Below are positions 41,977 through 51,098 of a DNA stretch of 64,000 nt, in pieces. The notes under the pieces were generated by a model. The model saw only the letters and a program-made list of their open reading frames with translations. It was not told the DNA's origin and did no database searches. Made by a program: the position numbers and the translations under genes. This stretch comes from Thermoplasmata archaeon (lineage in GTDB: Archaea > Thermoplasmatota > Thermoplasmata > Methanomassiliicoccales > Methanomethylophilaceae): positions 39,822 to 103,821 of the forward strand of contig SUSU01000003.1 of the NCBI GenBank assembly GCA_015063225.1, in the 5' to 3' direction. The stretch's first letter is position 1, and each line of letters opens with the position of its first letter.

Positions 41977-43146
41977 TCAGTTCTTTCCGACGACTTCGCC
42001 GATGCGCTTCAGGGCCTCTTTGATGCGGTCCTTGTCGCGGGTGACGGCCATGCGGATGTATCCCGCGCCGGCCTCGCCGAAGCCGTCGCCGGGGGTGACG
42101 ATGACTCCCTTCTCGATCAGCCTCTGAGTGAACTCACCGGAGTCCATGCCGCAGTCGAACCACACGTAGAATGTCCCGCGGGGCATGTCCACTTTGAATC
42201 CAAGCTTCCTCAGGCCCTCGACCAGGAGCTTCCTGCGCTCGCCGAACTCGTCGACGTTCTTCTGGGCGGCGGCGGGGAGGGAACCGTCCTCGCCGTACAT
42301 CTCCAGTCCCTTGGCGGCGGCCGCCTGGATGAAGATGGGGGCGCCGGAGTCGATCTGTCCCTTGCACTTGGTCAGTCCGGCGATGAGGTCGGGGTGTCCG
42401 GCGGCCCATCCGATGCGGAAACCGGTCATGTCGAAGGTCTTGGAGAAGGACCCGAACTCGATGCAGTCCTTGCCGACCTGGAGGACGGAGGGTGCCTTGT
42501 ATCCGTCGAAGGTGAGCTCGCAGTATGCGTTGTCGTAGGCGAGGATGACCTTGTTCTTCTTGGCCCACTTGTAGACCTTCTTCAGGTACTCGACGTCGCA
42601 GGTGGCGCCGGTGGGGTTGTTGGGGTAGCAGAGGTACATCAGCTTCGCGTCGGTGGGGCACTCGTCCACATCGAGGAGCCAGTTCTTCTCCGCGTGGAGG
42701 GGGACCTTCACGCACTCGGCATTGTTGAAGAGGCAGGCGGCGTTGGAGTACACGGGGTATCCGGGGGACGGGGCGATGATCTTCTCGCCGTCGTTGACGA
42801 ACGCCTGCGCGATGTTGTAGATCCCCTCTTTGGAACCGATGGTGACGCAGATCTCGGTGTCGGGGTTGAGCTTGACTCCGAACCTCCTCTTGTAGTAGTC
42901 TGCGATGGCGACGCGGAGGAACCTCTCACCCTGGGAGGAGGAGTACTTCTGGTTCTCGTTGACGTCCGCGGCCTTCTTCATGGCGCGGACGATCTCGCCG
43001 GGGCAGGGGAGGTCGGGGTCCCCGATGCCGAAGTCGATCATGTCCACTCCCTTTGCCCTCTGTTCTGCGGCGAGCTTCTCGAGCCTGACGAACAGGTAAG
43101 GTGGGAGTTTCTGGAGTCTTTCTGCCTGTTTGAAAGTTGCAGTCAT
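41977..43146 (-). CDS. dapL: LL-diaminopimelate aminotransferase
   Basis: A PLP enzyme that converts tetrahydrodipicolinate directly to LL-diaminopimelate, bypassing the succinyl or acetyl steps. Seen: FGIGDPDLPCP, YPNNPTGATCD, AYDNAYCELTF and the PLP lysine in FGSFSKTFDMTGFRIGW (about residue 235). 389 residues. ATG 43146 begins TATFKQAERLQKLPPYLF, the normal N-terminus. Its PLP need may connect it with the pdxST cassette elsewhere in the window. It follows dapF by 25 bases. Confidence 0.92.
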   Translation of the reverse strand: MTATFKQAERLQKLPPYLFVRLEKLAAEQRAKGVDMIDFGIGDPDLPCPGEIVRAMKKAADVNENQKYSSSQGERFLRVAIADYYKRRFGVKLNPDTEICVTIGSKEGIYNIAQAFVNDGEKIIAPSPGYPVYSNAACLFNNAECVKVPLHAEKNWLLDVDECPTDAKLMYLCYPNNPTGATCDVEYLKKVYKWAKKNKVILAYDNAYCELTFDGYKAPSVLQVGKDCIEFGSFSKTFDMTGFRIGWAAGHPDLIAGLTKCKGQIDSGAPIFIQAAAAKGLEMYGEDGSLPAAAQKNVDEFGERRKLLVEGLRKLGFKVDMPRGTFYVWFDCGMDSGEFTQRLIEKGVIVTPGDGFGEAGAGYIRMAVTRDKDRIKEALKRIGEVVGKN

Positions 43147-43171
43147 ATCGTATACCTTCTTTTGATTGTGT

Positions 43172-44005
43172 TTAATCGGTCTCGCCGCAGAACACCAGTT
43201 CCGCGGGTCCTTCCATGAGGACGTATCCGAGGTCCTTGTCAACTGTTATCTTCAGCCATCCTCCGGGGAGGTGGACGTCCACCGGCTCACCGAACGGGAC
43301 CAATCCGTTGAGGGCCGCGGCGGTGGTGGTGGCGCATGCGCCGGTGCCGCAGGCGAGGGTCCATGCGGCCCCTCTCTCGTAGACCCTGATGTTGATCTTG
43401 CCGTCCTTCACGCGGGCGAACTCGACGTTGGTCTTGCGGGGGAAGAACTCGTGCTTCTCCAGAACGGGGCCGAGTCTCTCGACCGCATCATCGGGGAGGT
43501 CGTCGAAAGTGATGAAGTGGGGGTTGCCCATGGAGACGGCATTGGCGCGGAAACTGTAGCCTTCGGCCTCGAAAGGTTCGTTGATGAAACGTCCGTCGTG
43601 GTCCACCGGCACGGTCCTGCCGTCGAGGATGGGCGCTCCCATGTCGATGCGGACCCTTGCCACCTTCCCGTCGTCCCCGGGGACGGTGACTGCCTTGAGC
43701 ACGCCCCTCCCGGTCATGACGAGGAACTCGTCGCCCTTCACGAGGCCGTTGTCCCTGGCGAACTTGGATACGCAGCGGATGCCGTTGCCGCACATCTCGG
43801 CGATGGAGCCGTCGGAGTTGACCACCACCATCTCGATGTCGGTGCCCTCCCTTCCGGGGAGGACGTAGAGCACGCCGTCGGCGCCGATGCCGAAGTGGCG
43901 GTCGCAGACCTTCTTCGACCACTCGGTGTCCACCTCGAGCTTGTTCCTGACCCCGTCCACGACGACGAAGTCGTTTCCGCATCCCTGGTACTTCCAGAAC
44001 CTCAA
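43172..44005 (-). CDS. dapF: Diaminopimelate epimerase
   Basis: Converts LL- to meso-diaminopimelate using two cysteines, one per half: AEMCGNGIRC (about residue 75) and LACGTGACATTT (about 220). N-terminal KYQGCGNDFVVVDG is typical. Start TTG at 44005 overlaps the lysA stop as TTGA and leaves 277 residues, the normal length. The frame stays open far upstream, but that sequence is antisense-like and overlaps lysA and lysC. Confidence 0.95.
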   Translation of the reverse strand: MRFWKYQGCGNDFVVVDGVRNKLEVDTEWSKKVCDRHFGIGADGVLYVLPGREGTDIEMVVVNSDGSIAEMCGNGIRCVSKFARDNGLVKGDEFLVMTGRGVLKAVTVPGDDGKVARVRIDMGAPILDGRTVPVDHDGRFINEPFEAEGYSFRANAVSMGNPHFITFDDLPDDAVERLGPVLEKHEFFPRKTNVEFARVKDGKINIRVYERGAAWTLACGTGACATTTAAALNGLVPFGEPVDVHLPGGWLKITVDKDLGYVLMEGPAELVFCGETD

Positions 44006-45261
44006 TCCTGAAGCCTCCCCGGCACGATCTGGTGCCTCCACTGCTCCTCCACGGTCTCGCGCTCGCGGATGAGCTCGGCCTCGCCGTTGTTCACCAGAAC
44101 CTCGGCGCAGAGGGGGCGGGAGTTGTAGTTGCTGGACATGGAGAACCCGTAGGCACCGGCGTTGTAGACGACCATGACGTCGCCCTCCTGGGTGTCGGGA
44201 AGGACCCTGTCGTGTCCGAGGTAGTCCCCGGTCTCGCAGATGGGCCCGGCGATGTCGTAGCGGGCGACCCCGGCCTTCCCGAACCTGGAGCCGTTCTGGA
44301 TGTAGTGGAAGGAATCGTACATGGCGGGGCGGATGAGGGTGTTGAACCCGGCGTCGACGCCGATGTACTTCTTGGTCACCGCGTCCTTCACGTCGACGCA
44401 GCGGGTCAGGAGGATGGTGGCATCGCAGATGATGTACCTCCCGGGCTCGAGGATGATCTTCTTCACATCGGTCTCCTGCTGGAAGACGTCGGTGACCTCG
44501 CAGGCCATCTCCTGGAGGTCCATCTCCTCCTCGTTGGGTTTGTAGGGCACGCCTATGCCCCCTCCGATGTCCACGAACTCGAGGTCCATGCCCGCATCGG
44601 AGAGCTGGTTGATGATCTCCGCGAGGACGGAGGCCTCGTCGATGAAGGGCTCCACGGACTGTCCGCCGGAGCCGATGTGGGCGTGGATGCCGGTGGGGAT
44701 GAAACCGAGGTCCTGTGCGCGGAGGTATGCCTCCACGATCCTCTCCTTGGGGACGCCGAACTTGGCGCCCTTGTTGCCGGTGATGACCTTGTCGCCGTGT
44801 CCGGACCCCACGCCGGGGGTCACGCGGAAGGATACGGGGATGCCGGTCTTGATACGAGCCAGACGCTCGAGTTCGGAGAGGGAGTCGAGGTTGATCATGA
44901 CCCCGGACTCCACGACCTCCTTCAGTTCCTGGTCGGAGACGTTCACTCCGGTGTACATGATCTTCTCCTTGGGGATGCCGGCCTTCAGGCAGGTCTTCAC
45001 CTCCCCGATGGAGACGGCGTCGATCCCGGAGCCCTCCTGCCTCAGGATGCTGAGGATGGCGAGGTTTGTGTTCGCCTTGCAGGCGTAGTGTATCTCGGTG
45101 TCCATGTACTGGGAGAAGGCGTTGTACACGTTGCGGTAGTTCTCCCTGACCCTCTGCTCGTCGGTGACGTAGCAGGGGGTGCCGAAGCGGTCGGCGATCT
45201 CGGTGACCTTCATCCCGCCGAAGGACATGATTCCCTCGTCGCTGCTGAAATCCCTCATCAT
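44002..45261 (-). CDS. lysA: Diaminopimelate decarboxylase
   Basis: The last step of lysine synthesis: PLP-dependent decarboxylation of meso-diaminopimelate. PLP lysine in HYACKANTNLAI (about residue 60), HIGSGGQSVEPF, GGGIGVPY, and the C-terminal CETGDYLG with the active-site Cys, followed by YNAGAYGFSMSSNYN. 419 residues. It begins 3 bases after the lysC stop and overlaps dapF by 4 bases. Confidence 0.95.
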   Translation of the reverse strand: MMRDFSSDEGIMSFGGMKVTEIADRFGTPCYVTDEQRVRENYRNVYNAFSQYMDTEIHYACKANTNLAILSILRQEGSGIDAVSIGEVKTCLKAGIPKEKIMYTGVNVSDQELKEVVESGVMINLDSLSELERLARIKTGIPVSFRVTPGVGSGHGDKVITGNKGAKFGVPKERIVEAYLRAQDLGFIPTGIHAHIGSGGQSVEPFIDEASVLAEIINQLSDAGMDLEFVDIGGGIGVPYKPNEEEMDLQEMACEVTDVFQQETDVKKIILEPGRYIICDATILLTRCVDVKDAVTKKYIGVDAGFNTLIRPAMYDSFHYIQNGSRFGKAGVARYDIAGPICETGDYLGHDRVLPDTQEGDVMVVYNAGAYGFSMSSNYNSRPLCAEVLVNNGEAELIRERETVEEQWRHQIVPGRLQD

Positions 45262-45264
45262 GTC

Positions 45265-46623
45265 TCATTCCTCCACGAACTTGTGGTGAAGGGCGCTCAC
45301 CACGGCCATCGCCTGGTCCATCGGCACCACGAAGTTGAGGGAGACGGCGGACGCGCCCTCGGAGATCATGTTGACGTTGGCCTGGGCGTCCTTCACGGCC
45401 CCGAAGATCTCGCCGGACACGCCGACGGTGGTCATCAGGTTGTCGCCGACGCAGCAGATGAGCGCCATGTCGGCGGTGACGTCGATCCTCTCCACGTCGG
45501 AGTCCTCGAGGTCGTTGAGCCTCTTGAGGGTGTCCTTCACGTCGTTGTTGTGGATGAGCACGGCGAGGGTGGACAGGGAGGTGGATATGGAGTAGATGGC
45601 GTCGTTGTTCTCCGAAATCTTGGACAGGATCTTGGCGGTGATGTCGGGCCTGTATGCGATCTCGGGCGAACCGATGGTCAGGATGGACAGGTCGGTCTTG
45701 GCGGCGACGCTGCGCAGGAGTTCGTTCTTGGGCTTCCTGAACTGGGAGATCAGGGTACCCGGCTCCTCGGGCTTGAAGCTGTTCCTGACCTTGAGGGGGA
45801 TGTGCTTCTTCCTCACGGGTTCGATGGTGCGGGGGTGGAGCACCTTGGCGCCGAAGTAGGCGAGCTCGGAGGCCTCCGCGTAGGTCATCTCGTCGATCTT
45901 CACGGCGCCCTTCACGATCCTGGGATCGGCGGACATGAATCCGTCGACATCCGTCCAGATCTCCAGCATGTCTGCGTTGAGCGCGTTGGCCACGACCGCG
46001 GCGGCGTAATCGCTGCCTCCGCGTCCGAAGGTGAGGACGTGGTGGTCGGCGGTGACGCCGTAGAACCCGGTGATGACGGGGACGATACCCTTGGCGATGA
46101 CTAGGGCGGTGTTGACGCCCATGTTCCTCCCGCAGGCGGCGAGGTCGCCCTCCCCGTTCAGGGGGCGTCCGACCGCGGTGACCCCGGCATCCTCGGACGT
46201 CAGGGCGACGGAGGGGATGCCCATGTCCTGCAGCTTGTGGCTGAGGAGGAGGGAGGAGAACCTCTCCCCCTGGGAGGTCACGTTGTCCACGTAGTAGGGG
46301 TCGTTGAGGCGGGCGTCGTCGTCGTAGAGCACGGCGCGGAAGGCCTCGAGCCTGGGGGTGAAGTCCTTCATGAACGCCTCCAGCCTCTCCCCCTGGAACA
46401 GGGCGTTGGCGACGGCGAGGTGCTTCTCCTCGAAGGTCTTCAGGGTCTCCTCCCTGAGTCCGGGGACGTCCTTGCACACGCCGACCAGGAAATTGGTGAT
46501 GCCCGACATGGCGGAGACCACGACGGCCTTCTTCCCCTCGGTACCGGCCACGATCTTGGCCACTCTCTCTATAGCCTCGGGGGAGCCTACGCTGGTCCCT
46601 CCGAATTTCATTACGGTAAGCAT
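45265..46623 (-). CDS. lysC: Aspartate kinase
   Basis: Phosphorylates aspartate, the entry step to lysine, threonine and methionine. Kinase domain: MKFGGTSVGS at the start, VVSAMSGITNFLV, and FGRGGSDYAAA (about residues 205-215). Two C-terminal ACT domains, the last with VGDNLMTTVGVSGEIFGA, suggest feedback control, probably by lysine given the operon. 452 residues. ATG 46623 keeps the usual short N-terminus; ATG 46632 would add three residues. A 60-base spacer with a GCCGGC hairpin separates it from dapA. Confidence 0.95.
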   Translation of the reverse strand: MLTVMKFGGTSVGSPEAIERVAKIVAGTEGKKAVVVSAMSGITNFLVGVCKDVPGLREETLKTFEEKHLAVANALFQGERLEAFMKDFTPRLEAFRAVLYDDDARLNDPYYVDNVTSQGERFSSLLLSHKLQDMGIPSVALTSEDAGVTAVGRPLNGEGDLAACGRNMGVNTALVIAKGIVPVITGFYGVTADHHVLTFGRGGSDYAAAVVANALNADMLEIWTDVDGFMSADPRIVKGAVKIDEMTYAEASELAYFGAKVLHPRTIEPVRKKHIPLKVRNSFKPEEPGTLISQFRKPKNELLRSVAAKTDLSILTIGSPEIAYRPDITAKILSKISENNDAIYSISTSLSTLAVLIHNNDVKDTLKRLNDLEDSDVERIDVTADMALICCVGDNLMTTVGVSGEIFGAVKDAQANVNMISEGASAVSLNFVVPMDQAMAVVSALHHKFVEE

Positions 46624-46683
46624 TGTTATCATCTCGCTGTGCCGGCGTTGCCGGCGTGACAGTAATTCCGGACATCCCGGATC

Positions 46684-47565
46684 TCAGAGTCCCATCCTCT
46701 CCAGGATGGGGTCAAGCTTCGCCTTTGCCGCATCCGATATGGGGGTGAGCGGCAGCCTGAGCACGTCCTCCCCGTACCCGAGCCTCGACATGACGTACTT
46801 GATGGGGATGGGGTTCGACTCCACGAACATCCCGGTGAAGAGGTCATTAAGGGCGACGCTCATTTCGTGGGCCTTCGCGTAGTTGCCCGCCTTCGCGGTG
46901 TTGACCATCTCCGATACCAGCTTGGGGACGCAGTTGGAGGCGACGGAGATCACGCCGTCCCCTCCGAGCTCCATGATGTCGACGGTGATGTCGTCGTTCC
47001 CGCTGAGCACGATGAAGTCGTCGGCGGTCTCCTGTATGACCTTGGAAGCGAGGGTGAGGTCCCCGGAGGCCTCCTTCACGGCCACCACGTTGGGGATCTT
47101 CGAGAGCCTGACCATGGTCTCAGCGGCGATCCCGACGCCGGTGCGCGAGGGGACGTTGTAGAAGATCATGGGCATGTCGACCGCCTGTGCGATGGCCTCG
47201 TAGTGCCTGAAGATACCCTCCTGGGTGGGCTTGTTGTAGTAGGGGCAGATGGAGAGTATCGCGTCGGCCCCGAGGTCGAAGGCGGCCTTGCTCAGGTCGA
47301 TCGCCTCGCGGGTGCAGTTGCTGCCGGCGCCGCAGATGACCTTGGCCTTCTTGGCCTGGTCGATGACGATCTCCATCACCTTCTGGTGCTCGGTGGCGTT
47401 CAGGGTGGCGGGTTCGCCGGTTGATCCGCACGCGAGGAGCATGTCGACGCCGTTCTCCTCCTGGAAGTCCACGAGGCGGCGGAGTGCCTCTTCGTCGATG
47501 CTGCCGTCCCTCTTGAAGGGCGTGATGAGCGCGGTTCCTGTTCCTGTGAATTGCTTGTTAGCCAT
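46684..47565 (-). CDS. dapA: 4-hydroxy-tetrahydrodipicolinate synthase
   Basis: Condenses pyruvate with aspartate semialdehyde. Seen: GTALITPF, the substrate loop CGSTGEPATL (about residues 41-50), the Tyr in IFYNVPSRTG (about 133-142) and the Schiff-base Lys in VVAVKEASGD (about 161). 293 residues, normal. It is the second gene of the operon, 4 bases after lrp. The partner dapB (reductase) and asd are not in the window. Confidence 0.95.
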   Translation of the reverse strand: MANKQFTGTGTALITPFKRDGSIDEEALRRLVDFQEENGVDMLLACGSTGEPATLNATEHQKVMEIVIDQAKKAKVICGAGSNCTREAIDLSKAAFDLGADAILSICPYYNKPTQEGIFRHYEAIAQAVDMPMIFYNVPSRTGVGIAAETMVRLSKIPNVVAVKEASGDLTLASKVIQETADDFIVLSGNDDITVDIMELGGDGVISVASNCVPKLVSEMVNTAKAGNYAKAHEMSVALNDLFTGMFVESNPIPIKYVMSRLGYGEDVLRLPLTPISDAAKAKLDPILERMGL

Positions 47566-47569
47566 TGGG

Positions 47570-47992
47570 TCACTCTTCTGCGTAGTGCTCCTTGAGTATG
47601 AGTCTGGTCATGGTGCTGCGCACGTTGCTGTACTTGCGCACCTGGTCTATGAGGTCGTTGAGGCTCTGGGAGGATTCCACGTCGACGATGGCGATGATGT
47701 CCTGGTCGCCGGTGATCTCCAGCACCTCGGTGACACCGTCGTAGTTCGCCAGATCCTTGGCGATGTGCTCGGTGTCGGTGTTGACGTCCACCTTGATCTC
47801 CACCAGCGCCTTGACGTTCTTGGAGCTGGTCTTGATGGTGAATCCGCGGATGATCCCTTCCTCGGTCATCCTGTGGACCCTGCTCCTGACGGTTCCCTCC
47901 GAGACGTTCAGCTGCTCGGCGATCTCCACGTAGGGGCGGCGGGAATCCTTCTTCATTATGTCGAGGATGCGTTTGTCGAGTTTGTCGATCAT
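47570..47992 (-). CDS. Lrp/AsnC family transcriptional regulator
   Basis: 140 residues: helix-turn-helix DNA-binding domain (DKRILDIMKKDSRRPYVEIA, VSEGTVRSRVHRM, residues about 5-45) and a C-terminal RAM ligand-binding domain (EVLEITGDQDIIAIV, about 88-102). It leads the lysine operon, so lysine or a pathway intermediate is a likely effector. GGAG lies before the ATG and a TATA-like TTAATATACG upstream. The palindrome at 48103-48121 before its promoter is a good candidate for its own binding site, shared with nadX. Confidence 0.92.
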   Translation of the reverse strand: MIDKLDKRILDIMKKDSRRPYVEIAEQLNVSEGTVRSRVHRMTEEGIIRGFTIKTSSKNVKALVEIKVDVNTDTEHIAKDLANYDGVTEVLEITGDQDIIAIVDVESSQSLNDLIDQVRKYSNVRSTMTRLILKEHYAEE

Positions 47993-48102
47993 GCGGGCGC
48001 TCTCCTTATGCGCGCGTGTATTCCTATAACGTATATTAATGAATCGAGCGCCGCTACGAATTTCGAAGGAAAATTGAATTAATCCGACCAATGCGCGAGA
48101 TT

Positions 48103-48121
48103 TTCTACGATTTCCGTAGAA
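48103..48121 (-). promoter_or_regulatory. Palindromic operator before lrp
   Basis: TTCTACG and CGTAGAA around a 5-base spacer: exactly the arms of the site at 19065-19083 before nadX, with a different spacer. It lies about 60 bases upstream of the lrp TATA region. Confidence 0.65.
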
Positions 48122-48132
48122 GAACTGCGTTT

Positions 48133-49785
48133 TCACTCGGTCGCGTTCTCGGCGTCCCTCGGGCTCTGGGGGTCGGCCATGTGGAGGACCACCTGGGGGT
48201 AGTCGATGTTGACGCCGATCTCGTTGAACTTCTTGTAGATGGCGACCCTGAGGTCCCCGGCGATGGCGCCGTGGTCGTTGTAGTCGTCCACCCACACGGT
48301 GAGCCTGAGGGTGATGTTGGAATCCTGGAAGCCGGTGACGCGGGTGGCGGGTTTGGCGACGGAACCGTCCTTGATTACACGGGGGTGGTTGTTGGCCACT
48401 TCGAGGAGGGCGGCGCGGGCAAGAGCCAGATCCGTCTTGTAGGAGACATCCACGAAGAGGTGCACCTTGGAGCGGAGGGTGTCGCGGGTGATGTTCTTGA
48501 CGTTGTTGGCGGTGATCGAATTGTTGGGCACGATGGTGACATCGGAGTTGTCCCAGTTCTCGAGTTCAGTGTTCATGACGTTGACCTTGCGTACCCTGTA
48601 GGTGACGTTCGTGTTGCCGGCGAGCTGGATGATGTCCCCCTTCCTGAACGGCCTGGTGGAGAGGATGACGAGTCCCGAGAAGAACTGGTTAAGCACCTGC
48701 TGGGCGCCGAGGGTGATTCCGAGGGACACAACTCCCGCGGAGGTGATGATGGCCGCGAGGTCGACATCCATCATGCCGAGGCCGATGACCACTCCGGCGA
48801 TGGCGATGACGATCTCCCCGATGTAGATGAAGAGGGGCTTGAACGATTCGAAGTCCTGCACCTCCCCTCCGGCGACCATGTCGCGTCCGCGCATGTGCTC
48901 GGTGAGGCGGTCGAGGAAGGTCTTGTAGATCCTCCAGGTGATGAACAGGCCGACCAGCAGGTAGATGAGGTGGGCCCACATCTTGACGGAGTCGATGATA
49001 TGCTCGTCCACCCCGATGACGCAGAGTGTGTTGACCACGGTGAAGACCGCGATGATGACAAGGCACCAGCGGATGAGCGATTTGCGCAGGACGGGTCTGT
49101 CGGGATCGTCCTTCCTGGTCATCAGGATGGTGATCAGCGGCACGGCGACGCACATTGCCGCGATGCCGATGAGGAACCAAGCGACGATGGTCACCGCGAC
49201 CGTGACTAGGACGCTGTCGAGCGGGGACTCGAGCTCGTTGGGGAAAATGCCGAGGAACTTGTTGTATGTGTCAGAGGTGGACAGGCTGGAACCCACGTGG
49301 AGGGGGTGGCTGTATGTGTCCTCGGACTCTACGATGTAGTCCATGCTCATGACGGTGACCGTGTACGAGATGGTATAGTCTCCCTGTCTCGCGAACTTGT
49401 CCGCGTTCAAGGTGATATCGAATATGACGCGGGACCCGCCGGGCAGCATCGCCGTGTTGTCACGGACCAGCACGCCGGAGCTGGAATCCGAGGAGGCGAC
49501 GGCCTTTGCAGTGATGTAATCGTATTCCTTATCGCCGTTGTACGCGGCGGCGGAGACTTTCACAAGGAGGACGTTTTCGTTCGAATCGGCGACGTACGGT
49601 TCGTTGTTCAGGAAGATGAACGTGAAAGTGGTGGTATCCGCGGCACGGACTGTGATCTTATCGTTGTAATCGAGGACATTGGTATCCGCGGCTTCGGAGG
49701 CGTCGGTGAATGCGAGGGGCATCGACAGTGTCGCTATGAATGCGACTGCCAATGCGATAATCGCCGCGCGTCTGCCTCCGAACAT
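48133..49785 (-). CDS. MscS-family mechanosensitive channel with extracellular domain
   Basis: 550 residues. After a signal peptide/first helix (1-33) comes an extracellular beta-rich domain of about 150 residues, then about five membrane helices. The MscS pore-lining helix and cytoplasmic beta domain are clear: AGVVSLGITLGAQQVLNQFFSG (within about 355-377; shown in part), RPFRKGDIIQLAG and VPNNSI. Such channels release solutes upon hypo-osmotic shock. ATG 49785 begins the signal peptide; the open frame upstream runs into the divergent neighbour's gene. It is transcribed alone, divergent from the AlbA_2 gene. Confidence 0.88.
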   Translation of the reverse strand: MFGGRRAAIIALAVAFIATLSMPLAFTDASEAADTNVLDYNDKITVRAADTTTFTFIFLNNEPYVADSNENVLLVKVSAAAYNGDKEYDYITAKAVASSDSSSGVLVRDNTAMLPGGSRVIFDITLNADKFARQGDYTISYTVTVMSMDYIVESEDTYSHPLHVGSSLSTSDTYNKFLGIFPNELESPLDSVLVTVAVTIVAWFLIGIAAMCVAVPLITILMTRKDDPDRPVLRKSLIRWCLVIIAVFTVVNTLCVIGVDEHIIDSVKMWAHLIYLLVGLFITWRIYKTFLDRLTEHMRGRDMVAGGEVQDFESFKPLFIYIGEIVIAIAGVVIGLGMMDVDLAAIITSAGVVSLGITLGAQQVLNQFFSGLVILSTRPFRKGDIIQLAGNTNVTYRVRKVNVMNTELENWDNSDVTIVPNNSITANNVKNITRDTLRSKVHLFVDVSYKTDLALARAALLEVANNHPRVIKDGSVAKPATRVTGFQDSNITLRLTVWVDDYNDHGAIAGDLRVAIYKKFNEIGVNIDYPQVVLHMADPQSPRDAENATE

Positions 49786-49878
49786 GAGCGTGGGACTGGA
49801 ATTATTATTTTTAATATTTTCATAGGAACAACTTGAAGCAGTTGTAATCTTTTTATCGTCTCTGTGGATGTTCATTCG

Positions 49879-51045
49879 ATGGACAACGTTTGGAATGCGG
49901 CGGAGGACCGCCGTGTCAGGAAGAAGGGCGGGCTGTACTTCCTGCTCGTCGTCGTGGTCTTCTTCATCGTCATCTCCGTGGTGACGCGCGAATGGGGGAA
50001 CTTCCTTCTTTCCCTTCCTACGTTCGTTGTCCTGATAGCCATCGTTCTGAGGGGCCGCTATCTGTTCATCCCCCCTCTCCTGGTCGCCATCATGGCTGCG
50101 ATGATGATCCTGCTGCAGCTGGCGAGGATCGGTTCCTCCGACCTGAGGTTCCTGGACGTCGCCGCGGATTTCATGATGGGCGTGTTCATGTCGCTCATCG
50201 GGCTCATCGGTGTCTACATCATGCTCAGGGCGTCTCCCGGATTCGATACCGAGCGTTCCCTGTTCGTGTCGCTCACGGCCGCAAGTGTCGGTTTCTCGCT
50301 GTGCACCATGATGGTGATGGGGGATTATGCCATGAGGCTCGTCATGGGCGACACCTACGGCAATCTCGTGGAGGATCTGATGATACAGCTCTCCATCGCG
50401 CTCTGCGGGATCGTGTTCATGACCGGCCTGTTCTACCTGAACCGCCACAACGGCCTATTCGTGCACACCCTCAACCGCTTCCTCAAGGAGAACTCATCGG
50501 GCTTGGGGATCGACGAGCAGGAGCGCAAGAAGGCCCTGGAGGACATCGCGGGCGGGGAGACCAACACCCGCGAGTTCAAATCGACCCTCCGCACCAACCT
50601 GCAGACGGGGGAGAAGGATCCCCGCATGGAGAAGGCCGTCCTGAAGACCATAGTCGCGTTCCTCAACAGCCGCGGCGGCACACTGTTCATCGGGGTGGCC
50701 GACGACGGGTCCGTGATCGGCATCGACGAGGACTCGTTCGAGAGCCGTGACAGGATGAACCTCCATATGAACAACCTCATAGTGAGCCAGATAGGCTCGG
50801 AGTACCTTCCCTACATCAATTACAAGCTCATCGATTTCGACGGGAAGGCCGTCATGAGGGTGGACTGCAAGAAGAGCAACACCCCCGCGTTCCACAAGGA
50901 GAAGGACAAGATGGTGTTCTACGTCCGCTCCGGTCCGTCGAGCATCGTCCTCGAGGGGATGCAGCTCCTCTACTACGCGAGTCACAACTTCCCGAAGCTC
51001 CCGACCAACTCGGCGGGCAACCTCTTCGAGATGCTGAAACCTTGA
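49879..51045 (+). CDS. Membrane-anchored AlbA_2 (Schlafen-like) domain protein
   Basis: 388 residues. The N-terminal half has about six membrane helices (residues about 18-195). The C-terminal half is an AlbA_2/divergent AAA-4 type domain: NTREFKSTLRTNL, VAFLNSRGGTLFIGVADDG (about 255-273), MRVDCKKSNTPAF and YVRSGPSS. These domains occur in transcription regulators and Schlafen nucleases, usually soluble, so a membrane-tethered copy is unusual. ATG 49879 is preferred to a GTG at 49864. No partner gene is obvious; the divergent neighbour is MscS. Confidence 0.75.
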   Translation: MDNVWNAAEDRRVRKKGGLYFLLVVVVFFIVISVVTREWGNFLLSLPTFVVLIAIVLRGRYLFIPPLLVAIMAAMMILLQLARIGSSDLRFLDVAADFMMGVFMSLIGLIGVYIMLRASPGFDTERSLFVSLTAASVGFSLCTMMVMGDYAMRLVMGDTYGNLVEDLMIQLSIALCGIVFMTGLFYLNRHNGLFVHTLNRFLKENSSGLGIDEQERKKALEDIAGGETNTREFKSTLRTNLQTGEKDPRMEKAVLKTIVAFLNSRGGTLFIGVADDGSVIGIDEDSFESRDRMNLHMNNLIVSQIGSEYLPYINYKLIDFDGKAVMRVDCKKSNTPAFHKEKDKMVFYVRSGPSSIVLEGMQLLYYASHNFPKLPTNSAGNLFEMLKP

Positions 51046-51098
51046 CCGCTTGTTAACTGCAATACGCAAGTTCTTATTGTTTGCAGACACGTCATGCC

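Noticed and set aside
44006..46675. Very long open frame upstream of dapF, giving an apparent protein of over 1100 residues
   Set aside because: It overlaps lysA and lysC in another frame, is Arg/Pro/Gly-rich with no domain, and exists only because GC-rich DNA has few stops. Only 43172-44005 is dapF.
49786..50448. Extended N-terminus for the MscS protein
   Set aside because: It is antisense to the AlbA_2 gene and His/Asp-rich like a shadow frame; the signal peptide starts at 49785.
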